A DNA stretch of 64,000 nucleotides from Intestinimonas massiliensis (ex Afouda et al. 2020) (GTDB lineage Bacteria > Bacillota > Clostridia > Oscillospirales > Oscillospiraceae). Below the pieces are notes generated by a model. That model made no database searches and was not told the origin of the DNA. It saw only the letters and a program-made list of their open reading frames with translations. Below, piece by piece: positions 16,164 through 24,097 of this stretch (the first letter of the stretch is position 1; each line of letters opens with the position of its first letter). A program made the position numbers and the translations under genes. The stretch lies in assembly GCF_001244995.1 (NCBI RefSeq), contig NZ_LN869528.1:136773-200772 (forward strand). The letters are read 5' to 3'.

Positions 16164-16356
16164 GGGGTTTTTTTAATTTTTCTAAAATTTTTTCCAGGAG
16201 ACCCCAAAGGGCTCCGCGCTAGCGGTTGCCCTTCCACTTCTTGGTACAGCCCACCAGATAACCAATGGAGACATCAGAATGTCGTGCCAGGGCCAAAAGA
16301 TTTTGATCGTTTGGCATGGACCGGTCTGTTTCCAAACTCCGATCATTCCTAAGGGC

Positions 16357-17874
16357 TCACGGACGCGGTTCGGAAGGGTCTGGAGATCGGGCTCCGGCTT
16401 GGTCTGGAGCTGGGTGCTGAGGACCCGGTGTATGAGTTTCCTCCGGCTCCTCCTCCCTCAGGTCTCCCACCGTCAGCTCCATGAGCTGCTCCTTGGTGGG
16501 GGCCTCCAGCGCCGCCACCCGGTCGGACTGCCGGGCCACCGCCCGCTCAAATACGTTGCGCACGTCCCGGGCGTTGCCGAAGTTCTCGTCCCGCTCCTCG
16601 TAGAGCGCTGCAAAATACTCTTCGGCATATTTCTCGGTCTCATTCCCGATCGTATACCCGTTTTTACCGCACATGGACCGAAAAATCTCCATGAGCTGGT
16701 CTCCGGTGTAGTCCTCAAAATAGAAATACTTGTTGAACCGGGACTCCAGGCCGGGGTTGGAGTGGATGAACCGCCCCATAAGCTCGGTGTAGCCCGCCAC
16801 GATGACGATCAGGTCCTTCCGGTGGTCCTCCATGTTTTTCAGCAGGACCTCGATGGCCTCCTTGCCGAAGTCGTTGGCGTTGTCCTGGTTGGCCAGGGCA
16901 TAGGCCTCGTCGATGAAGAGCACGCCGCCCAGGGCCTTTTGGACCACCTCGCTGGTCTTGATGGCGGTCTGCCCCACAAATCCGGCCACCAGGCCGGAGC
17001 GGTCCACCTCCACCAACTGTCCCTTGGACAGCACGCCGATGGCGTGGTAGATCCTGGCCAGCAGCCGGGCCACGGTGGTCTTTCCGGTACCCGGGTTGCC
17101 CATGAACACCAGGTGGAGGGACATGGGAGGCACCGGCAGCTCCTGCTCCTCCCGCAGGCGGCGCACCTTCACCAGGTTGATCAGGCTGCGCACGTCCTTT
17201 TTTACCCTGTCCAGCCCGCACAGGCCGTCCAGCTCGGCCAGCAACTCCTCCAGGGATTCGGCGGGCTCCGGCTCCGGTTCGGAGGAGGACGCGGCCTCCT
17301 CCTTCCCCGCCGGGGCGGGGGCGGCGGCCTGGCCGGGCTTGTCCTCCCCCCTCCGTGTGACGAAGTCCCCGGCATCCAGCTTGGGCTTGTCCGAAGCCAG
17401 CCCGTCTGCGTCGCACAGGGCGGTGAGGGCGTCGGCGCAGGCGTTGACGAAGCCCGCCTCCCGGTCGCTGACTGCCCCGTCGGCGGCGGCGAACAGAAGC
17501 AGCATCAGCGTCAGCAGATCCACGAACCGCCGGGCGGTCTTTTGGCGGTACGCCTTGTCATACTCCCGCATCCGCTGGAAAAACACCGGGGGCCGGAAGC
17601 CGGGATACTCGGCCACGGCGGTGCACAGCTCCCAGTACAGGGCGGTGGGGACCGGATTTCCCTTGCAGTAGATGCCGTTGTAATACTCCACATGCTGGGG
17701 CGAGACGTTCCCCCCGTCGGCCTGCCACACGCCCAGAGCGCACTGGCGCATGAATTCATCCACGTCCTGGTTGAACTTCTGCCGCATCGCGGGATTGGCG
17801 ATGTGCTGCCGGAACGCGGACACCCCTTCGTCATACTGCCTGTGCATTGCCGCAGCGGTCATTGCCCCCTTCAC
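16357..17874 (-). CDS. AAA+ ATPase, SpoVK/CbbX-like
   Basis: A protein of about 505 residues. An N-terminal helical region resembles TerB-like modules (LLLFAAADGAVSDREAGF), then an Ala/Pro/Glu-rich linker, then one AAA+ domain with Walker A GNPGTGKTT (about residues 259-267), Walker B VLFIDEAYAL and the ESRFNKYFYF region of the second half. SpoVK/CbbX relatives remodel protein complexes; the target is unknown. Start choice: GTG at 17874 has AAGGAG 8 nt upstream. The GTG at 17883 is too close to it, and ATG at 17862 is possible. A promoter is visible at 17954-17982. Confidence 0.85.
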   Translation of the reverse strand: MKGAMTAAAMHRQYDEGVSAFRQHIANPAMRQKFNQDVDEFMRQCALGVWQADGGNVSPQHVEYYNGIYCKGNPVPTALYWELCTAVAEYPGFRPPVFFQRMREYDKAYRQKTARRFVDLLTLMLLLFAAADGAVSDREAGFVNACADALTALCDADGLASDKPKLDAGDFVTRRGEDKPGQAAAPAPAGKEEAASSSEPEPEPAESLEELLAELDGLCGLDRVKKDVRSLINLVKVRRLREEQELPVPPMSLHLVFMGNPGTGKTTVARLLARIYHAIGVLSKGQLVEVDRSGLVAGFVGQTAIKTSEVVQKALGGVLFIDEAYALANQDNANDFGKEAIEVLLKNMEDHRKDLIVIVAGYTELMGRFIHSNPGLESRFNKYFYFEDYTGDQLMEIFRSMCGKNGYTIGNETEKYAEEYFAALYEERDENFGNARDVRNVFERAVARQSDRVAALEAPTKEQLMELTVGDLREEEPEETHTPGPQHPAPDQAGARSPDPSEPRP

Positions 17875-17900
17875 CGGCCCCACTCCTTTTGATGCAATTA

Positions 17901-17982
17901 TGCGGCAAGTGGCCGCACAAATAAACCGCTTGGCGGTTTATTCCGTAGACATTATTATAGGGCAATCCCATCCTTCGGTCAA
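17901..17982 (-). promoter_or_regulatory. promoter and two-hairpin leader of the AAA+ gene
   Basis: On the minus strand TTGACC (17977-17982), 17 bp, TATAAT (17954-17959). The leader contains two hairpins in series: ATAAACCG-CTTGG-CGGTTTAT (17921-17941) and TGCGGC-AAGTG-GCCGCA (17901-17917). They lie between the transcription start and the ribosome site, where they could modulate expression or mRNA stability. Confidence 0.65.
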
Positions 17983-18126
17983 GAAACAAACCGGGTGACA
18001 TAAAACTGTTAACATTTCGTTATTTTTCTTCCGCACCAGTTGACGATTCCCGTCAGAGCATGTAGTATTATAAGGAATAGACTTGGGTCTCACGGACCCG
18101 ATCATCATGACTGAGGGGGAATCCGA

Positions 18127-19110
18127 ATGGCAACCAGGCGCTCCACCGGCACCCGGCCGGAGGTCGTCCGCTGTCCCTACTGCGGCGAGGATTATTCTGT
18201 CACCTACAAGCGCTGTCCCTTCTGTGACGGCAAGCCGGCACCCGAGAGCAGCTTCGAGGACGACCCGCCCGCCGAAGGCCGGCGCTCCGGCGGCAAGCGC
18301 CTGGTCTCCAACACCAGGGGAGGCGGCTACGGCGGAGGAGGCTGGGGGCCTCTGCGTATCGTGGGCACGGTGGTGTCCCTGGGGCTTATCGTGGCGGCTG
18401 TCTGGATTGTCGTCTCGGTGGTCAGCCCCCTCGTCAACCGGGGCAGCAGCCTGAACTCCGACCAGCCCTCCAGCCCGCCCGTCACCTCCAGTTCCGCGGC
18501 TCCCACCGGCTCCCCCGACTCCAGCGCCAGCCCCGCCCCCACCGGCGGCGTGGAGCCTACCCGCTCGCCGGAGCCCTCCGGGACCATCCCCGCCAGCCAG
18601 ACGGCCACCTCCTTTACCCTGAACCGGAAAGACTTCACCCTGTCCCAGGCGGGAGATGTCTGGAACCTGGGGCCCGCCTTCCTGCCCGCCGGGTCCACCG
18701 GCACCCTCACCTGGAGCAGCAGCAAGCCCGAGGTGGCCACCGTCTCCGACAGCGGCATCGTCACCGCCGTGGCCCCCGGCGTGGCCACCATCACCGCCAC
18801 CATGGCGGGCGGGTATACCCAGGAGTGCATCGTCCGCTGCACCTGGACCGGTGCTTCCTCCGGCGGTTCCGGCTCCGCGGCGGCGACGCTCACCCCCAGC
18901 CACAGCGACGTGACCCTCTACAAAGCCGGGGAAAGCTTCCGCTTCCGCGTCTCCGGCACCGACAGCACGCCGGTGTGGAGTACCTCCAATTCCGGGGTGG
19001 CCTCGGTGGACGGCAGCGGCACCGTCACCGCCGTGAGCAAGGGCACCTGCAACGTCACCGCCACCGTGGACGGGCAGACCTTTACCTGCATCGTCCGGTG
19101 TAATTTCTGA
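18127..19110 (+). CDS. membrane-anchored protein with zinc ribbon and two Big_2 domains
   Basis: A 327-residue protein. An N-terminal zinc ribbon (VRCPYCGEDYSVTYKRCPFC) is followed by a Gly-rich linker and one transmembrane segment (IVGTVVSLGLIVAAVWIVVS, about residues 77-100). A Ser/Pro/Thr-rich stalk and two bacterial Ig-like (Big_2) domains follow, each with the W-S-S-S/T-V-A-x-V-x-G-x-V-T-A-V pattern. The ribbon should face the cytoplasm and the Ig domains the outside. It stands alone, with a strong terminator. The function is unknown, perhaps adhesion or envelope sensing. Confidence 0.8.
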   Translation: MATRRSTGTRPEVVRCPYCGEDYSVTYKRCPFCDGKPAPESSFEDDPPAEGRRSGGKRLVSNTRGGGYGGGGWGPLRIVGTVVSLGLIVAAVWIVVSVVSPLVNRGSSLNSDQPSSPPVTSSSAAPTGSPDSSASPAPTGGVEPTRSPEPSGTIPASQTATSFTLNRKDFTLSQAGDVWNLGPAFLPAGSTGTLTWSSSKPEVATVSDSGIVTAVAPGVATITATMAGGYTQECIVRCTWTGASSGGSGSAAATLTPSHSDVTLYKAGESFRFRVSGTDSTPVWSTSNSGVASVDGSGTVTAVSKGTCNVTATVDGQTFTCIVRCNF

Positions 19111-19123
19111 CGCTTCTGTCTCA

Positions 19124-19151
19124 GGACGGGCCTTCGGGCCCGTCCTTTTTT
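19124..19151 (+). terminator. intrinsic terminator after the Big_2 gene
   Basis: GGACGGGCC-TTC-GGGCCCGTCC followed by TTTTTT, a textbook rho-independent terminator 14 nt after the stop codon. Confidence 0.92.
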
Positions 19152-19158
19152 GTTGCCG

Positions 19159-19187
19159 TTGTAATTTGGCCCGCAAACGGCTATAAT
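19159..19187 (+). promoter_or_regulatory. promoter of the pyrophosphatase gene
   Basis: TTGTAA (19159-19164), 17-bp spacer, TATAAT (19182-19187), about 50 nt before the start codon. Confidence 0.75.
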
Positions 19188-19235
19188 GGTTGTGATCATC
19201 CATAGATTTGTATTTATCTGGAAGGAGACCACAGC

Positions 19236-19805
19236 ATGTCCAATATCTGGCATGACATCAATCCCGCCCGCATCCAGCCCGAGGATTTCGTGGCGGTCAT
19301 CGAGATTCCAAAGGGGAGCAAGAAGAAGTACGAGTTGGATAAGGAGACCGGCCTCATCATCCTGGACCGGGTCCTCCACACCTCCACCCATTACCCCGCC
19401 AACTACGGCTTCATCCCCCGGACCTACGGCGACGACGGCGACCCGCTGGACGTGCTGGTGCTGTGCTCGGAGGCCATGGACCCCCTGACCCTGGTGCGGG
19501 TCTACCCCATCGGCTACATCTCCATGCTGGACAGCGGCAAAAACGACGAGAAGATCATCGCCATCCCCTTTGCCGACCCCACCTACAACACCTACCAGGA
19601 CATCTGGGAGCTGCCCGGCCATATTTTTGACGAGATGGCCCATTTCTTCTCGGTCTACAAGGCTCTGGAGGGCAAGGAGGCGGTGGCCGGCGATGTCAGC
19701 GACCGGGCGGCGGCTATCCGGGTCATCCAGCGGGCCATGGACCACTACAGCGACACCTTTCTGGGGGCCTCCGTCCCCCGGCAGGAGCGCAGCTCCACCC
19801 GCTGA
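19236..19805 (+). CDS. ppa: inorganic pyrophosphatase (family I)
   Basis: A 189-residue soluble class A pyrophosphatase that hydrolyses PPi to phosphate and drives biosynthesis forward. YPANYGFIPRTYGDDGDPLDVLVL holds the Mg-binding aspartates, and the N-terminal EIPKGSKKKYELDKETG has the substrate-binding lysines and arginine. AAGGAG precedes the ATG. The gene is host DNA. The prophage begins about 30 nt after its stop codon, apparently inside its terminator hairpin. Confidence 0.95.
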   Translation: MSNIWHDINPARIQPEDFVAVIEIPKGSKKKYELDKETGLIILDRVLHTSTHYPANYGFIPRTYGDDGDPLDVLVLCSEAMDPLTLVRVYPIGYISMLDSGKNDEKIIAIPFADPTYNTYQDIWELPGHIFDEMAHFFSVYKALEGKEAVAGDVSDRAAAIRVIQRAMDHYSDTFLGASVPRQERSSTR

Positions 19806-19837
19806 CGCTATCCCCCTTATTTTGCCCTTTACGGTCC

Positions 19838-19849
19838 TTTAAGGAAACC
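19838..19849. other. candidate attL core of the prophage
   Basis: TTTAAGGAAACC is repeated exactly at 62953-62964. The right-hand copy extends into a small palindrome (TTAAGG-AAA-CCTTAA) followed by TACTTTTTTC, which looks like the original host terminator of ppa. The left copy has lost the second arm, as expected if the phage integrated here. Confidence 0.55.
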
Positions 19850-19974
19850 ACAACGGCCCTTTCCGAAAAAGTCTCCTGTTTCCAATGGTTTCAACCGTTT
19901 CTTGTATCACGCTTGTAACTAGTGCGCAACGAGTGCCCGGATATGTGGCAAATTGCTGAACCACAAAAATTGTT

Positions 19975-20010
19975 CCCGCCGCTCCTTTGAACGGCGGGGG
20001 CTTTTTCAAT
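19975..20010 (+). terminator. hairpin with T-run near the prophage left end
   Basis: CCCGCCG (19975-19981), a 10-nt loop, CGGCGGG, then GGCTTTTTC. No gene lies directly upstream; it may end readthrough from ppa or an untranslated phage RNA. The rest of 19850-20143 holds no gene that I can see; a TTGTAACTAGT copy at 19913-19923 recurs near the right end. Confidence 0.55.
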
Positions 20011-20143
20011 CTTTCCCGAATAGAACTGCTCCCCAACTGTAGCGGTCATGCGCTAGAACCTGCGTAACATTGGCAGATATCACAAACGCAAAGCACACAT
20101 AAAACCGCTCCGGATCAGGCATTCTAATCTAGAGGTGATTAAG

Positions 20144-20356
20144 TTGGCACACGAAAGCGTGTATTTTAATGTCAGCAAAGACGTTGGGCTCCATGATACT
20201 TCGTTGCTTAAAAGAGCTTTGGATTCCCTACCGGGCGTTAACTCCGTCAGCATTGATAAGGGTAGCGGCAGGATAGCAGTGGACTATGACGATACTGGAG
20301 TTACCAGAAATGAAATTCAGGAGAAAATTGAAATATTAGGATATCCTATTAAGTAG
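20144..20356 (+). CDS. small HMA-like (ferredoxin-fold) protein without metal cysteines
   Basis: About 70 residues. SLPGVNSVSIDKGSGRIAVDYDDT and ITR-type ending EIQEKIEILGYPI follow the heavy-metal-associated domain pattern, but the usual Cys-x-x-Cys loop is replaced by DVGLHDTS, so copper binding is unlikely. I prefer TTG at 20144 as start because AGAGGTGA lies 6 nt upstream; the GTG at 20135 sits inside that site. It lies at the prophage left end, downstream of lysis, where cargo genes are common. A GC-rich hairpin follows (about 20365-20391). Confidence 0.55.
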   Translation: MAHESVYFNVSKDVGLHDTSLLKRALDSLPGVNSVSIDKGSGRIAVDYDDTGVTRNEIQEKIEILGYPIK

Positions 20357-20650
20357 CGGATCCCCGCTCCTTCCATCGAGGGGCGGGGAATTGTTTTGGA
20401 ATTGGCAAGCGGAAAAACCCCTCCCGGACGTGGAGCGGGTGGACGCTGGTGAGCTACGGAGGGTAAAAAGGCCCCCCGCAAGAAGGTTTAAGTAGTAAAA
20501 CCGGAAATAGTTGCACGTTTTTATGGAACATATATTCTGTTTCATCAAGATATGTACCCACCCTAGATCGGCAATACAACCTATAGTACTTGAAAAATTC
20601 ACATTTCATATGTATAATTCAGGTTACAGAAAGAGAATGGGGGAATACTT
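20357..20650. other. intergenic stretch, structured GC-rich then AT-rich
   Basis: CCCCGC/GGCGGGG forms a hairpin just after the HMA-like gene. GGAGCGGGTGGACGC and CCCGCAAGAAGGT near 20430-20490 resemble sequence at 11860-11930 in the island. The part from 20500 to 20640 is AT-rich and probably carries the promoter of the next gene. I see no gene. Confidence 0.4.
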
Positions 20651-20914
20651 ATGGATAAGCCTCAGTACGCTAACGCATTTACTGCCACATTTAACCCTCA
20701 AATCGGAGAAGTTGTTCTCAATTTTAATCAGGACTATCCGTCGATTGGCCCTCTGCCAGAGAGCGACGAGCCTGGAATTGTGCACGTAAAAACCGAAATT
20801 AAACGTGAGCACGTATGTGGAGTGGTGCTTCCGGCCGGGGTTGCCAGGCAGCTCATTGATGTATTGAAGCAGAACCTTGTGGCATTACCAACGAGTGCTG
20901 AAAACGATGGGTAA
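20651..20914 (+). CDS. hypothetical protein
   Basis: An 87-residue soluble protein (MDKPQYANAFTATFNPQIGE start, beta-rich, with VHVKTEIKREHVCGVVLPAG and ARQLIDVLKQNL at the end). The conserved-looking VVLP...A..L...L ending resembles small proteins that regulate or bind neighbours in phage moron operons, but I do not recognise a family. It heads a three-gene overlapping unit with the nuclease-like gene and a DUF2283 gene. Confidence 0.6.
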   Translation: MDKPQYANAFTATFNPQIGEVVLNFNQDYPSIGPLPESDEPGIVHVKTEIKREHVCGVVLPAGVARQLIDVLKQNLVALPTSAENDG

Positions 20915-21275
20915 TATTATCGAGGTCAAGGACCCAAATGGAGTAAAAATATATTGCTCTCAAAGTACTTGGGAGCAGCATATAATATCACCGACTGGGC
21001 ACCCGGAAATGGCCGATAATATTGATGCAATCGTCCAAACGATTGCGAGCCCTGACTGCATATACGAAAGCCACGACAGCGACCCTCCGCTCGATGATCG
21101 CTCTGTGTACTGCAAGATAGTTCAGAGCGCAACATATTATAATAATGCAAAGTACACCAAGGTCGTCGCGTCGATCTGTGGCGGAACCGGTGAAGTTATA
21201 ACCGCATATCCGTCCCGGAATGAAACCGGAGGAACGAAGGGGGAGGCGAAGTATCGTGCAAAAGATTGCGATTGA
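20907..21275 (+). CDS. RelE/BECR-fold nuclease-like protein (PBECR-type)
   Basis: About 122 residues from the ATG at 20907, overlapping the previous gene by 8 nt. The pattern fits phage-associated BECR (Barnase-EndoU-ColicinE5/D-RelE) domains: VKIYCSQSTWEQHIISPTGHPEM, then IASPDCIYES, then YTKVVASICGGTGEVITAYPSR. These are RNase-like toxins or hydrolases. The conserved His in WEQHI and the closing V-x-T-x-Y-P strand are seen. It overlaps the DUF2283 gene downstream, which could be its antidote. Confidence 0.6.
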   Translation: MGNIIEVKDPNGVKIYCSQSTWEQHIISPTGHPEMADNIDAIVQTIASPDCIYESHDSDPPLDDRSVYCKIVQSATYYNNAKYTKVVASICGGTGEVITAYPSRNETGGTKGEAKYRAKDCD

Positions 21276-21507
21276 TTACGACAAGCGCTTCGACACCCTA
21301 TATGTAGCTTTGGGCGACAAGACCAATTCATATGGCGATGACAGCATGAACGACATCATTGTCATGAGGGACATGAACACAGAGGCGATTACAGGCTTCA
21401 CTATCCTAAGTTTTCTCAAGAAATATAGGGCAAATGCACTGCCTCAACTCCCGCCCTCACTTGGATTTTCACTAGAAAAGGACATACTTCCTAAAATAAA
21501 GCAATAA
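21256..21507 (+). CDS. DUF2283 protein
   Basis: An 83-residue protein from GTG at 21256 with GGGAGGCGAAG upstream. IDYDKRFDTLYVALGDK, DIIVMRDMNTEAITGFTILSF follows the DUF2283 pattern of a short beta-rich protein with conserved Asp residues. DUF2283 genes often pair with toxin-like genes (commonly DUF4258/BECR), and here the start overlaps the BECR-like gene by 20 nt. It is a plausible antitoxin, but this is inference from context. Confidence 0.7.
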   Translation: MQKIAIDYDKRFDTLYVALGDKTNSYGDDSMNDIIVMRDMNTEAITGFTILSFLKKYRANALPQLPPSLGFSLEKDILPKIKQ

Positions 21508-21512
21508 AAACC

Positions 21513-21541
21513 GCCCCCACCACCGCGAAGGTGATGGGGGC
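21513..21541. terminator. bidirectional terminator between cargo and lysis genes
   Basis: GCCCCCACCACC and GGTGATGGGGGC form a long stem with a short loop. T-rich sequence follows on the plus strand (TTATTTT) and on the minus strand (TTTTTATTGC). It separates the plus-strand cargo from the converging late phage operon. Confidence 0.8.
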
Positions 21542-21546
21542 TTATT

Positions 21547-21846
21547 TTACCCCATAATCTGTGCCGCGAGATAACCGACAGCGCCGGAGATCAGCAGCCA
21601 AATCAACTTATCCACGATACCGTCCCAGCGCTTGGCGGGCTTCTCTGTAAGGGCCTTTACGTCGGACTTGATCTCCTTCACATCCGTCTCAACCGTCTCC
21701 TGCCGGGTTGCCAGCACCTCCACGGAGGACACCAGCTTATCAAGATTGTCCTGCCGTATTTCCACCTTGTCGAGCCGGTGTGAGTTGGATTTGCCGCGCT
21801 GCTCGATTTCGACCAGCTTGACAGACAGTTCCTCCGTGGTAGCCAT
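21547..21846 (-). CDS. XhlA-like coiled-coil membrane protein (lysis)
   Basis: A 99-residue protein: a long heptad-rich coiled coil (residues 1-70, many Val/Leu/Glu repeats) and a C-terminal transmembrane helix (LIWLLISGAVGYLAAQIMG). This is the XhlA/holin-accessory architecture; such proteins act with the holin during lysis. It is the last gene of the late operon, directly after the holin. Confidence 0.75.
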   Translation of the reverse strand: MATTEELSVKLVEIEQRGKSNSHRLDKVEIRQDNLDKLVSSVEVLATRQETVETDVKEIKSDVKALTEKPAKRWDGIVDKLIWLLISGAVGYLAAQIMG

Positions 21847-21849
21847 ACG

Positions 21850-22101
21850 TTAATCCTCCCTGGCCTTAATCTCGTTCTTCAGGGCGTCTCCCGCCAGGGC
21901 GGCCCGGGTGAAGCTGTTGTTTTTCCACCACGCCCATACGGCAGCAATGACCGTCCAGGCCGTGGTGATGATGGTCTCCACCTGCTCATCCTCGATGGGC
22001 AGCGGGGAAACCCCCGCCATGCTCAGGCACTGATTAATCAAGGCCAGGAGCAGAATGATGGTCCGGGCAATGGTGCCCGCGCTGATCTTGTTGGTTGTCA
22101 T
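21850..22101 (-). CDS. phage holin, SPP1/phiLC3-like
   Basis: An 83-residue protein from ATG 22101 (GGAGGT upstream). It has two hydrophobic segments (IARTIILLLALINQCLSMAG and IITTAWTVIAAVWAWW) separated by an acidic loop (PIEDEQVE), and a charged C-terminus. It matches the small two-helix holin family that forms membrane lesions for lysin release. It is flanked by the lysin and the XhlA-like gene. Confidence 0.85.
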   Translation of the reverse strand: MTTNKISAGTIARTIILLLALINQCLSMAGVSPLPIEDEQVETIITTAWTVIAAVWAWWKNNSFTRAALAGDALKNEIKARED

Positions 22102-22115
22102 GGTATGTACCTCCA

Positions 22116-23585
22116 TCAAATCAAATTAAGCCGGTCCAGCACCACGGCCAGCTCCTGCCGGGCGACCGAGTCTGTAGGCCGGGTCCCGTCCAGTACGCCC
22201 TTGTTTTTGGCCTTCTGCCAGGCTGTAGCGGCCCAGTCGGCGGCGGGTATACCGGTGCCTTGGTCAGGTTTCTCCCTGCCGCACAGCGCCAGGAATGCCT
22301 CCCAGCCCCCCTTGGTCCCCCGGATGGTCCTGGGGCAGTCCTTGCCGTTCCAGTGGTTGTGCTGCACCACGTGGTCCAGGGGGATGCCGTGCTCACCCAT
22401 CAGCAGCCGCACCAGAGCGGCGGCGTTGCGCTTGGCCGCCTCAAAGTCACCGCCCGCGTTGACACATATCTCGACGCCAATGCTGGTGGTGTTACCGGGC
22501 CCGTCTGCGCCGTCCCCGGCGTGATAGGCCGTCTCACCGTCAGGCAGGTGCTGGACAATGGCGTGGTCATCCACGGTATAGTGCCAGCTCACCCGACCCG
22601 CCTCGGCGCTGTCGCTCTTCAAGTATGTTCCGTGGGCCGCCGCATCCGCCGTGGCGGCTTTGTTGCCCGTCTCGTGGATGGTGATGTACCTGCGGGTGTT
22701 CACCCCGCCGGGGCGATTCTTGCGGCCCTTGGCGATGTAGTCCCGCTGAATGGCGACGCCGTTGTCCGTGGTCCGATCGGCCTCCTGGACGACGGGGCGC
22801 AGGTAGGCCGCATATACCCACCCCCGATCCGTCTGGGCCCAACCGTCCCGGAGCTCCAGGACGGTCACCATCGCGCCGTAGCTGTACCCGCCCATCTTGG
22901 GGGCAGTTTTGGCTGGAGCGCTGCGGATGTTCAGCCCAACCTCTGCCGTTACGATATAGTTACCCACGGGCTTGTCCTCCTTCCCATTCTTTCGGACGTA
23001 AACAACAACATAGTTGTGGACGTCGCGGTCGGACTTGATGGTCTTGCCGTTAAAATCGCACTGACTTGAGCCGCCGCCGTCCAGCATGAGGGCGCTCTCA
23101 CATCCCAGCTCTGCCAACTCGTCCCGCAGAGCCTCCGGGGTCCTCGCGTCGCAGGTGCCGTCGCCGGAGACATACAGGGCAAGCGAGTCGTTCCGGATAC
23201 CGATGGCCGTCCGGCCCCGCCTGCCGCCCATGTCCGGGTTGTACCGGGGCTTGGGGTTGGGTGTGCCCTGCCGGATCAGCTCTACACAGTTGATGTAATT
23301 GGCCTTGCCGCATGGCACCAGCCCCATGGCGATGTCGGGCCCCACATCCCAGGCGTAGCCCCAGTAGCTGTATGGGTCCTCGGCGTAGGTGTACCCATCC
23401 GAGCGCAGGTGCATCACCGCCTTTGCGCCGTAGTACACCCCGCCGTTGAGGACGTACACCTCGCAGTCCGGGTGGGCGCTGCGGGCCTCGGCCGCCACCT
23501 GGGCTAGAGTCTTTGTGCCCCTGGTAACGACGATGGCGATGCGCTCCACCCGGCTCAATGGGAGAGCTGCTATGTACTTACTCAT
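22116..23585 (-). CDS. multidomain endolysin: phosphodiester glycosidase, SH3, amidase
   Basis: A 489-residue lysin. Residues 1-200 form a phosphodiester glycosidase (NAGPA-type) domain with VLNGGVYYG and ALMLDGGGSSQ. Around 205-275 lies an SH3-like wall-binding domain (NIRSAPAKTAPKMGGYSYGA). Residues 285-440 are an N-acetylmuramoyl-L-alanine amidase of the Amidase_2 type (YITIHETGN, VQHNHWNGKDCPRTIR, zinc histidines). The end (PAADWAATAWQKAKNKGVLDG) resembles an S-layer homology repeat. It should cleave peptidoglycan cross-bridges and perhaps a second wall polymer. It lies next to the holin. Confidence 0.88.
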   Translation of the reverse strand: MSKYIAALPLSRVERIAIVVTRGTKTLAQVAAEARSAHPDCEVYVLNGGVYYGAKAVMHLRSDGYTYAEDPYSYWGYAWDVGPDIAMGLVPCGKANYINCVELIRQGTPNPKPRYNPDMGGRRGRTAIGIRNDSLALYVSGDGTCDARTPEALRDELAELGCESALMLDGGGSSQCDFNGKTIKSDRDVHNYVVVYVRKNGKEDKPVGNYIVTAEVGLNIRSAPAKTAPKMGGYSYGAMVTVLELRDGWAQTDRGWVYAAYLRPVVQEADRTTDNGVAIQRDYIAKGRKNRPGGVNTRRYITIHETGNKAATADAAAHGTYLKSDSAEAGRVSWHYTVDDHAIVQHLPDGETAYHAGDGADGPGNTTSIGVEICVNAGGDFEAAKRNAAALVRLLMGEHGIPLDHVVQHNHWNGKDCPRTIRGTKGGWEAFLALCGREKPDQGTGIPAADWAATAWQKAKNKGVLDGTRPTDSVARQELAVVLDRLNLI

Positions 23586-23889
23586 CGAGGATCGCCTCGA
23601 AGGCCACCCGGTCGCCCGCCGTGAAGGCCGCGGTCAGCTCGGCGTAGTGGGCCTGGATAAGCCGGTTGGCCTCGTTCACAAAGTCCGTCCGGTCTTTGGG
23701 CTCCTGGAGCTGCGCCAGCAGGGGCAGCTTGTCCAGCCCCTCCATGCACTTATACTGCTTGCCACCGGGCCCCAGGCCGTTGACAAAGCAGGCGGCAGCG
23801 GTGCCCAGATCGCCTTCAAAATGGTCGCCGTCGGTCCGCTCCTCGCGGGCTACTTCAAAGATGTTCCACAGATAAGTCTTAGCGTTCAT
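23578..23889 (-). CDS. hypothetical phage protein
   Basis: A 103-residue soluble protein (MNAKTYLWNIFEVAREERTD start). It has helical, acidic composition and the hydrophobic pattern LPLLAQLQEPKDRTDFVNEA. Its end overlaps the lysin start by 8 nt. Genes at this position between tail fibres and lysin are often unknown; no role can be assigned. Confidence 0.6.
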   Translation of the reverse strand: MNAKTYLWNIFEVAREERTDGDHFEGDLGTAAACFVNGLGPGGKQYKCMEGLDKLPLLAQLQEPKDRTDFVNEANRLIQAHYAELTAAFTAGDRVAFEAILDE

Positions 23890-23953
23890 AATTTTTCCTT
23901 TCCGGCCAAATTGGCCTGTCCATATTTTTTGCGCGGCATGCGCCGCTTGTCTC

Positions 23954-24085
23954 CTAAGTGTAGCTCTCTCCGGTGATCTCCTGGTACTGCTCTTTGGTGA
24001 TGACGCCCTTGCGGACAGCCATCTTTACCATTACAGCGTTCCACAGGCCGCGGTCGTAGTTTCTCTTGATCGTCTCAAAGTTCAT
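23954..24085 (-). CDS. XkdX family protein
   Basis: A 43-residue protein matching XkdX: a helix NFETIKRNYDRGLWNAVMVK, then VRKGVITKEQYQEITGESY. XkdX-type proteins of PBSX-like phages sit between tail fibre and holin genes; their function is not known. The ATG at 24085 is preceded by AGGAGG with 7-9 nt spacing. Confidence 0.8.
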   Translation of the reverse strand: MNFETIKRNYDRGLWNAVMVKMAVRKGVITKEQYQEITGESYT

Positions 24086-24097
24086 TTTGCATCCTCC

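Noticed and set aside
19850-20143. A tRNA gene as the phage attachment site
   Set aside because: I looked for a cloverleaf and a 3' CCA-type end at both prophage ends and found none; the repeat lies in a terminator-like hairpin.
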